Below, piece after piece: positions 1 to 10,100 of a stretch of 64,000 nt of DNA. The position numbers and the translations under genes are program-made. The DNA lies in the NCBI GenBank assembly GCA_021399435.1, contig JAJTUP010000001.1, positions 1,922,001 through 1,986,000 of the forward strand, read 5' to 3'. The number at the start of each line of letters is the position of its first letter. Position 1 is the stretch's first letter. Source of the stretch: Diaporthe sp. PMI_573 (lineage: Eukaryota; Ascomycota; Sordariomycetes; Diaporthales; Diaporthaceae). The notes below the pieces were generated by a model. It was not told the origin of the DNA. It searched no databases and saw nothing but the letters and a program-made list of their open reading frames with translations.

Positions 1-1765
1 CGTCTAAGCCGTCTTTTTCTTCCTCGATTTTTCTATTGTGTCAAAAGGACAAAACCTTCACTGGTTCAACTTGTCCTGGTATGTAAGGGAAGGGAATCGG
101 AACTAGGAATCAAAAGGAAATCCTGCAAATACCGTCCTTCAGCGTGTCCTATTTCTTGACTTGACTGAATGTTTGTCCAAGTAGCCGCGGATGTGTTCAC
201 GGATGTGACCGCGGGCAGACGGACAACTTGCGTGTTTTATCCACCGACTGGGCGTGTGTTGCAAGAGGACAAACGGATGTGAAAGACAATTTTGATTCTG
301 ACCTCCAGGCGACGCTGTGGTCCTTGTGCGACGTACTATGATAGGTTTTCAAAACGGCGGGACGCAGGTTGAGGTAAGACGAGGTAAGTGTCTTCTTCTT
401 TCCTGTTGTCGCGCTACAGAACTTGTACATGAAAAGTGGTGGCAGTACGCCTGGCTTCTATTTCTGCTTCCCCTTCCCAGGTTTGTCAAGTCGGAGGTTT
501 GCTTGGATTTGGTGGATCCTCAAGCACCCTCTCTCTCAACTCACTGGCTCGCTCACTCTCACCCTTTACTCAAGATCTCACCCACTCTCACTCCCGTTCT
601 GCCATTCAATTTTGCTTCACCATCCCGATTTCTCATTGCTCGTTGGCCTCCGCCTTATGAAGCCCACGCATAATGGCACTCACTCGGGTATGTCCAGATG
701 CGTCCGCATGGCTGAGGGTAGTCTCATTCCAACCAAATCCGGGGTTGCACTCTATCCTTTCTTACGTACGGTACACCTTGACTGCTTCAGGGGTATGGGT
801 TTTTCTTTCGGCACTTACCGTCCTGGGTCTTCATTCCATTCATTAGGTAAGTGGCCACGAGGTGTTTGGAGCCGGCCGTGCCGGGGGGGATCTTCATGAC
901 GCCGTGGCTGGGGGTGTTGTCTCGGAGGGACCACCGCGGGCCAGTTAGCTCGGCTTTCTGGTATGAGACACGAATGGGCGTTGAGCGGGGGACCGTAGTC
1001 TGGGGATTTTGGTGTGCGGCTTGAGCTTTCTGTGGTATGGAGGCGTGCCGCTTTCTGTCGGCCGGCCCACGAGGCTTGAACACAGCAGGGCATCGAGATC
1101 TCCTCTAGCTTGGGAAAGTATTTGGAGAGGTCCTACAGAACACGTACGGCGTGCGGATACACGACGGGATGGGATTAAAATCACGTCGTTGGTCTTGAAG
1201 TGGCGTATGGGTAAGTCACTGCTTCAAAATGTATTGCTATGCATCTACTGTACATGAACCATGAACTATAGACTCCGCCCTCTCCCAAGAAATGATTATT
1301 ATGCAAGGGTATCTTGAGCACTTCCAGAATTAATGGAGTGAAGTCATGCCGTTCCTTGTACCGTCATATCCGAGTCCCAGATGATAGCACATGGCTCCCA
1401 AAAATATAGGGTCATCCCCAATCTCATCAGACCTCTTGCCTGCTCGGCGACCTTGATAGAAGCGAGAGCGGGTCTGGTCCTGAGTTTCATCAGAGAGAAT
1501 ACCGGCGTAGTCGGCGCCCGCAGACGCTGGGGTGACTGGGCCGCGAGCCCGGGGGCGAGCGCCCGCCGTGCTTGAGCAGTGTACAGGACCTGTCTCGCTG
1601 CCTCGGCCGCGGCGTGATCGGCGGAGCCTTCTTCGGCTCTGGGGCCGGCTCCCTGGCTGATCGCGCCGAAGTCGCCTCCTGGCCGCTGGCATCGACCATC
1701 ATGGCATCCTCCTGCGCCACTGGGGCAGCAATGCTGGGGCGTGCACGGGTCCGAGACGAAGACTC
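1..1765. other. Gene-poor left end
   Basis: No gene can be supported here. The open frames are short, overlap on both strands and lack recognisable domains. The part nearest the CwfJ-type gene (about 1490-1765) is GC-rich and stays open on the minus strand in the frame of that gene after its stop codon; this is discussed as a finding. CT-rich tracts lie around 520-620. Confidence 0.5.
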
Positions 1766-3477
1766 CTAGCCCTCCGTCAGCGTGAAATCCCACGGCTTGA
1801 ACAGCTCCCTAAACCTGGCTGCGTCGTCCGTCTCCTCCGCCTCCTCCTGCTGAAAGTCCCGCCAGTTCATCCGGCCCTCGAGGCCCATCAGCTTCGCGGC
1901 CACCTTGCGGGGGTACTGCAGGTCGAAGCGGACGTTCTCGTCGAACCGCATCAGGAGGCTCTTGCCGATGATCGCCCCGCCGTCCTCGCCGCCCTCGCCT
2001 GCGTCCTCGGCCCAGATCCATATGCGGATGTAGTCGCCTGGTACTTCGTCGCTGATGCCAAAGTCCTTGACTACGAGTCCAGGAAGGCTCAGGTTCTCCG
2101 CTTCCACGCGGAATGCGGCTTCGACCAGGCCCTTCTTGACCAAGTCTGCCGGAACGGGCATGAACTGCCAGTGCGCGTGGATGCCTCCGATTTTGTTGAT
2201 CTCCCACGTGATTGCGCCGAGCTTGTGGTCGGACTTCTTGGACACCGTTGCCTGGAGTGCCTCGCGGAACCGTGACATCTCCTTGAACGTGCGGTCAGCT
2301 GAGTCCTGGCCCATAGCAGCGCGGCTGATGGATGAGACGTGCTCCTGCGGCACGATAAGCATGTGTGCCGGGTGCTCAAGGCCGTACTTTGCGAACATGT
2401 CCGGCGTCGGTAGGGGACCCCTGGCAGTAGCAAGGTAAGTGTCCTCCCCGATGGAGCAGATCATGTGGGTCGCCACTATCTCGCTTGCCAGGCAAAGCCA
2501 ACAGTTCTCTGGGCCGGGAGGGGGTTGTCGGCGAAAGCGTTTCGGCCGGTGATTGTCGCCTTGGTGGCCGTTTGAGAAGCGCGAGAAGCCGTCGTCTGAT
2601 GGGGCGGGGCGCTTCTTGGAAAGATCGGCTCGAGCGAGGAAGGGAGACACGGTGCTGCCTTGCGGGAGGGTTCCAGTCGAGGGCGTCAGCGAGAATGCGT
2701 ACATTGCCTTCGCCTTCTCAGCGTTGCCGTAAGGCGCCATGGAGATGAAGCGCGTGACCTCGTTGTCGAGCTCTGCCGAAGAATCCTTGGGTGGGTGGAA
2801 GAAGGGCTCTCGCTCGTAGAAGAAGGCAGTGTGGGAAGGAACGAAATGATATCGAGGTTTGAGGGCCGCACATAGATCGGCAATAGCATCGCTCGTCACA
2901 ACGCCGGACGTGTCGAAGGGCAGTGCGACCTTAGACCGGTTCCATACGGTGGACGGCCACATGGTTGTGAGCAGAATGTCTGTGGTGTTGGCGCCGCGCA
3001 AGGCCTTGGCATCGTCTGGTGTGTGGAAGGGAAGGTGCTGCTCTTGAGATTGGCCACCCACGATCTCTGGATCCAGTATGCCGCCCAACGTTGCGATGCG
3101 GACACCCTCGGAAGTCTTGGTGACTCCACGCTTGTTCAAGTAGTGTAAATTTGGGCATATCTCCTCCTCTTTCGTGATCTTCTCGACGACCCGACCGGGC
3201 AGCGCATGGGTTGCGACGGTAAAGTAAGTCGGAAGGGGCACTTGTATCTTCCCAGAGAGCAGGTCGGTTACGGCGTCGTCGTCTTCTGTGCCGAAGAGGT
3301 TTCCCACGATCAAGGCGAAGGAGAAGTTGTTCTTCGCATGGAGGGTCGCGAGCTTCGAGAAGGCTGGCTGCAATTTGCCATTGACATTACCAATGATGAA
3401 GCTGGAAAAACGTTGTTAGACATGCCAGAGGTCTCGCGGACAGTGGAGAGGGAGACCAACATCTTTGGTGCCGCCAT
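1766..3477 (-). CDS. CwfJ-domain protein, Drn1/CWF19-like 1 family
   Basis: Two exons, complement(1766..3401, 3461..3477), give 550 residues. A 17-nt first exon is joined across a 59-nt intron, and the splice creates an isoleucine codon so that the protein opens MAAPKIFIIGNVNGKLQPAF. The N-terminal half is the metallophosphoesterase-like region of Drn1/CWF19L1 (GNVNG, then IVGNLFG and LGGILDPE). The C-terminal half carries the two CwfJ domains: a Cys-containing start (ENCWLCLAS), PQEHVSS, and an HIT-like HAHWQFMP segment. Family members bind the lariat-debranching enzyme Dbr1 and late spliceosomes, so a nuclear role in intron turnover is expected. It is transcribed divergently from UTP20 with 672 bp between the start codons. 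The family is clear; assignment to Drn1 rather than the longer Cwf19 rests on length and N-terminal layout. Confidence 0.9.
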
Positions 3478-4149
3478 TGTAAGCCGTTCTCCGCTGAGTC
3501 GCGTCGAGGCAGTAAACTCGAGTGATGAATTGATGGGTGATGCGACCCACCCACCCAGCTGATCGGCGAGAACAAAGCTTATGAGCAATTAAAGTAAAAG
3601 ATGAACTACGATGTCAAGAAGGCAAGCGCCAAATCAAAAGCTAGGTTGGTTTTTGGGGGCGGGTTGCAAAAAGCTCGGCGCATCGCTGCTCTTCGAAGCA
3701 AAGCTGTCGCATGCAGCGAACTCGAGCAGACGTTAAGCTGCACCCTCCCAAGAAAGCGAGTCCAGATTTAAGGGAGCTCGGGCGCCAAATAAGGTTATCT
3801 TAGCGTTCTTTGCTGCTCGGTCTGCTTATCGCCCCACGCAGACCCTGGTCGCCGTTATCGATAATCGCTCTCTCAAAAAAATTCCTGAACTGCAGGCGCT
3901 ACTTACACTGGATCGACGAATCACCCTCACACGCGACAAGTGACCGATCACACCCAGACCGACTGTCCCACTCCTAGGAACCGACTATCCTAGAGGCGAA
4001 TATACGAGGATCGATTGATACGTTGTCAATTATCCTACAGTCGGTCATCTTACAATCATTTATCCCTACGGTCGGAATCTCATGCCTGCGAGACAGATCG
4101 CACTGCTAACGGCGTCCCCTGCTGTCTAAACTTTCTTTCCACAGTCAAG
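3478..4149. promoter_or_regulatory. Divergent promoter region, CwfJ gene / UTP20
   Basis: This 672-bp intergenic stretch separates two outward-facing genes that both act in RNA processing. A possible 5'-UTR intron acceptor (pyrimidine tract ending ccacag) lies just before the UTP20 start codon, with a branch-like ctaaac upstream. No TATA box is obvious. Confidence 0.5.
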
Positions 4150-7100
4150 ATGCCGGCTACAGCGTCAGGGCGGGTCTCGAAGGCCCGGAAGCACTCGACA
4201 CCACATCAAAAGAATCACCGATGGGAGTCCTTCTCGACAAAGATCTCCAAATTAAATTCCCTCGACCCCTTGCGCAAGGTGCGTCGCCACGACCTCGAAG
4301 ACGAAGACCTCTCCGCGACGACCTCCTACCTCCGAAATGGCGTGGTCAAATGGAGCGACCTCAATATCTCCAAGTCGTTTACCGACTTCAAACGGGAGAT
4401 CATGCCTCTCTGCGAGACCCTTCCTCAGATCCTCCACTTTCAGGACAAGATCATGGATCTGCTCGCCCAATACCTCAGCGCGCAGGATAGGGAGGCCTTG
4501 GAACCTCTGCTAGATCTCCTTACAGCCTTTGCCCATGATCTCGGCACCAAATTTGAACAATATTACCAAAGAAGCCTGGAAGTTCTGGTCGCCATCGCTA
4601 GTAAACCACAAGATGTCGACGTGATCGAGTGGACGTTTGGAGCATTCGCCTGGCTCTTCAAGTATTTGTCAAAACTACTGGTTCCGGACCTGACACCGAC
4701 ATACGACATGCTAGCAGGCCTGCTGGGGAAGCGAAAACATCCGATCCACATCAACAGGTTTGCCGCCGAGGCGATGAGTTTCCTGATCAAAAAGGCTGCC
4801 GTGCCCTCCAACCGCCAGACCGCTCTGCCTCGAATCGTTGCACACGTGAGGGATGATTTGCAGGACTTGGCTAGGATTCTGGCGCAAAAGAACCATGATG
4901 ACGAGGGAGAAGTGGCCGAGTATGAGATTGAAGCGGCCTACAAGACGAAGCAGTTCGAGGCGTACCGAGAAGGAATCATGATCATGTTTTCGGAGGCCAT
5001 GAAAGGACCCGGAAGCACGCTTCACTCCACGGCGACCTATCTATTCGACGCCCTTCTTGAATCCGTGCCGTCCACAGAGCTCAAGGCTGGAAATTCAACG
5101 TGCTGGACCGACGTCTGCTGCGGTGTTCTCACCAGCATTATCCATCATTCAAACGCCGATTCCTTCCAGGTCGTGTCCGAATCGATACTCGAAGCTGCAT
5201 CGAGACGGATGAAGAATGAGGGTCAGGATAACCCTTACGGCCTTTCCTTGTTCGCGCGCCTCCTTGGGATCATAGCCGGTGTGCGAAGTGGCTCTAGGCT
5301 GAATGACTGGCGACCTGTTGTCAAGACTCTCACGGAACTGCTTCAGATGCTGTCAAAAGACGCCGAAAACATTTCAAAATACTCTGGGTCAATAGTTTGG
5401 GATACTGTGGTGGCGAACGCAGCTATCTGCTGGACCCTGGCGCCAATGGATGCGCTAGTGCCTTCACTCAACGATTTCAATAAGGCAATGACGAGAGAGC
5501 CTCTCATGAAGTGGTATATACCATTTTGCGGCTACCTGGCTGAAGCCAATGGAACAAGATTCCGCAGTCTTTTTCAAAAGCCGTTCCAGAAGTTTGTCGC
5601 GGCACACTGGTCAGAGACTGGGCACGAGGAGCTACTCTGTGTGCTGCTGCCAAAGTTGGTGGCGTGTGGCGCTATACCTGCTGGGGGAAACAAAGAAGGC
5701 TTCTTACTACCACAATCATGGCAAGATCAAATTGTCACCAAGTTCGAGGAATTAGGAAATACGCCTTTCCCAGAAACAAACTCCCAAAGCAAGAACCCAG
5801 ACGTATGGAGGGATCATTGCTTACCAAAGTATGCTGCCCTGCTCAGGGTACTGGAATCGACAAATGTGCACCCATCCACCAACGCTAGAATCGCCGAGTT
5901 ACTTCTTAAGAAGTTGAAACTCGCTTTGCGACCATCTGAGTCTCTCGCGACAGAGGAAACTCGATTCATCGTCACACAAGGATTTCTCGCATATCTACGA
6001 ATGAGCAAAGCATCCGGCTCCGTTGATGGATCATTAAGCCCATTGCTGAAAGCCGCGGCACCACGCTTCTCTCGCAGCCCTTCGTTCCTTCAAGCCCTGC
6101 TGGGATATGAAAAGGAGATGCTGGCCCAGCAAAAGCCTAGTGGCAAGGAAGCTCTCCTTGTTGAGGAGCACCCCTTTCTCCAGTCACTGGTCAACAACTT
6201 GGCCAACTCCTCTCGGCCGCTCCGCACTGCATCCTTGAAGGTATTCGAAGTCCTACCGTCCACTCCAGACCAAGAGTCTTGCCTTGCAACGATGATATCA
6301 GTCGAGGAATTGCCTTTGGACCACAACAGTCCTCGAGCGATCGCGATCCATCTTCGGCGGCTTGCTAAGTCCTACCCTCATCTCGATGAGAAGTCATGGT
6401 TGCGGCATGCTATTCCAGCGTTTCTCTTCGGGCAGCTCACCGTGCGACTCGCTCCTGTCTGGGATGACGCTGTGGAAGCGCTCAAGCAAATAGCCGAGGA
6501 CAAGTCTGCTGCTGATGTTGTGTTCAACCGTGCGTTCGAATGGCTTCAAATACCCTCACCTCGTTGGACTCCACCGCAAGTTCCATCGAGCTCGGCCAGA
6601 GCGTCAACGTCGGACTTCGAGTGCTCAAATCTTGACGGTCTGAGGGAGCAGGCTCGCGAAATCAGTGAAGCATTAGATGCGCCCTCGAGCATTCTGCTGC
6701 GAAACTTTGAGAATGAACAAGATGTACCACCTGATCATGTTGCCAATGCAAGGGGCAAAGCGCTCAAAGTTCTCTCGGGCATTCCCTCTTCGGCAGAGAA
6801 GAGATCAAGAAAAATTGTGCCGTTCCTGCTCTCTCTGGATGATGCACAGGTTGCCTCGTCTGAGGATGAAGACGAGGACAACTTGCTACCAGAAGACGAT
6901 TTCTGGTCCCTACCAGATCGAAAAGCCCTCATTGGTGTTTTCGCGCAATTCGGCAACCCGAAGGTTCTGTATAGAAGCTCAGACGTCTACAACACGCTTC
7001 TCAGTCTCCTGGCGAATCGTGAAATTGAAGTCCAGAAGCTGGCGTTGAAGGGCATCTTGGCCTGGAAGCAGGACGGTGTGAAGCCTTACAGGGAAAATCT

Positions 7101-10100
7101 GGAAAACCTCCTCGATGATGCTCGCTTCAAGAATGAGCTGACAGTCTTTCTACAAGACGACGAGTTGATACGGGACGAACATCGAGCTGAGCTCATGCCT
7201 GTGCTTTTGCGAATTCTATATGGAAGGGCCACGGCTAAGAAAGGTGCTGCGAGTGGCCGAAATGGGCTTCATGCGACTCGCCTGGCAGTCATTCGAAATC
7301 TGTCTCTTGAAGATGTTGGAGGTTTCTTGGACATCGCGCTTGGCAACCTCCGCGATGTTCGGGTTGTAGATGCATCGGGGCTCAAGCAGAGCCTACTACG
7401 GGAGGAGAAGATCACTGCCCGCAAGATGGTGGGATTGCTTCATATGGTCGACTCTGTCATCAATGAACTCGGCGCAAGCGTTGAGAGGTACATGGATCCT
7501 CTTGTCAATGCTGTACTGTATTGCTTGTTCTCGGCTTCTCGCAATCTACAGCATGCAGAGCGCAATGATGAAGAGGCAGATGACGACGCCAGTGTTGACG
7601 ACAACAAGACGGGCAACACTTCACTGTTCAGAGTCGCCAGGACGACATCGTTGAAGTGCTTGTGTGCTTTGGTCAGAAACAACTCGAATTTTGACTGGAC
7701 TCCTTATCAAGAGGCAATCGTTGCGGAAATCGTGGCGCCCGTCGTCGCCCAGCCTGTTGGGGAGATGGCCCAGGGCATTTCTTGGACCTGGAAGCTTCTG
7801 GACGCCTGGTCTCTAGCGGCCCAGACTGCGCCTGCCCTTGCGATCAACGATGCCGTCATGCCCAAGATTGCAGAATGCGTTGGTTTCGAGAAGAGCAAGA
7901 ATGAAGTTCGGATCTTCGCTCTCGGAATTGTGCGCAATTTAGTCAAGCTTGCCCAAGCCCCAGAGTCAGGGTCCGAATTTGATGGCCTCGTCAAAGACCA
8001 GGTCCTCGACCCCAACGCGGACAAGATTCTCAGTGTTATTGGCAACTACTTGCATGTTGGACACGATATAGACATCCGGGTGTTGGAGGCTTGCATTGAC
8101 ACGGTGGTGGAGCTATCGTCTGTGGTTGATGGCTCGAAAAACGCCCGCAGTCTCGTTGACATCTCAACGCATTTGTTGAATCAGCCCGCGCGGCGTGTGA
8201 GCCCCAAGATCAAGGGATCTCTGCTTCTGATTCTGGAGCATTACGTCGTTGTCGATGACATCCACAACGACCCGATCTTGAAGAGGAGCGTGCTGAAAAC
8301 ATTGTCGGGTCTGTTCAGCTTCTTCAAAGACAAACGAAACCGAGAGTCGCTGTCAAATGTCCTGCTGGCCTACGCTACACGAGATTCTACTGTGCAGGAT
8401 GTTGCTCGAATCTGCGCGGAGCTCAACTCATACCTTGCAGAAAGGCTGGATGAGCCAGATTACGACCGTCGACTTGCTGCCTTCAACGCCATCACCAAGG
8501 GAGATAGAGCCTTTACCGTTGAGCAATGGCTGCCACTGCTGCACAACGCTGCCTTCTTTCTTAACCACGACGAAGAATTTGGAATCCTGTCAATCAATTC
8601 AGCAGATGTGCTGTGCCGACTGGTCGATGCGGCCGCGGAAGCCTGGAACACAGAGATGCAACCAGCTTATGTCGAGCTTTTGAACGAGAACATCATGCCA
8701 GCAATTCATGCTGGCGTCAGGGAACCATCGGAGACTGTGCGCCGGGAGACAGTGAGGCTACTCAGCCACGCGGTGAGCAAGCTCGGCGCCTGGTCGCTGG
8801 TCAGCGACCTTGCTGTGCTGCTTCCAGCAAATGAAGAGGAAGCCAACAAAGCCTTCTTCGTCAACATCCTTACCCCATCCGTTTCAAAGCAAGTGCAGGC
8901 CGTCCAGACGCTGAGCTTAGTCAATGAGCGCAGTGAGCTCGGTAGCAAGAACATCAGCCAGATTGTTCTGCCACTATTAGAACATTTCATCTGGGGACGT
9001 GCCGGTGCCGACGATCACGGGCTGGGGGCTCAGGCTGCTGCCACGATCGCCAGCCTCGCTGGGTCGCTTGAGTGGTCACAGTACAGAGCGACGCTGCGAA
9101 GGTATATTTCGTATTTGACGTCGAAGCCCGAACTCCACAAGCAAGTGATTCGTCTTCTCGACAAGGTTGTTGATGCGCTGGTCTCAGCTGCTGAAAATGT
9201 TAATGAATCAGCAATGGAGGTGGACGACGCCGAAGTCACCAAGCGCCGCCTTGCTCGATCGTCGCCGTCTACGACCAAAATGGCTGAGGAATTCACAACA
9301 AACTTCACGCCACCACTATTGGAACATCTCAAGGACAAGGACGAGGAGACTGTCAGTGCAAGAGTGCCCGTGGCAGTCATTCTCGTCAAGCTGCTCCGAC
9401 TGCTGCCTGATGAGACTCTCAGTCTGCAGCTTCCCAGCGTTCTCACGAATCTCTGCCATATTCTGAGAAGCAAGGCCGTGGAAGCTCGAGATATGGCGCG
9501 AGCCACCTTGTCCAAGATTGCTTGCATATTAGGACCTCCGTCCTTCGGTTTCATCCTCAAAGAACTGCGCGGAGCACTGAAGATGGGCACCCAATTGCAT
9601 GTGCTGTCATACACAATGCACACTCTTCTCTTGGCTGTGACACCCGAATTCCAGCAAGGAGACCTTGACTACTGCTTAGATTCGATTGTAGCAGTGATCA
9701 TGGATGACATCTTTGGAATCAGCGGCCAAGAAAAGGACGCAGAAGGCTACGTGAGCAAGTGGAAGGAGGTCAAGAGCAGCAAGAGCCAAGACAGCATGGA
9801 GCTGATTGCGTCGACTGCTTCCATCACTCGTCTTGTAGAGCTCGTCAAGCCGCTGCAAGCCATGCTACTGGAAAAGCTTGATCTTCGCATGGCGCGGAAG
9901 ATAGACGAGCTGTTGAACAGGATTGCATCCGGTCTGCAGAAGAATCCGGCTTCCGATAGCCAAGACACGCTGGTCTTCTGCTACGAAGTCATCCAGGAGG
10001 TCTACAACAGTCGCAAACCCACCGCCGAGAAGAAGATCGATCCAAGATTGAAACGGTATCTGATACAAAGGGGGGCTAAGAGGGAGGACCGTGGCGCAGC

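Noticed and set aside
1330..1793. Overlapping minus-strand frames of 120-149 codons left of the CwfJ gene
   Set aside because: They overlap the end of the CwfJ gene, have Arg/Ala-rich GC-driven composition and no domain.
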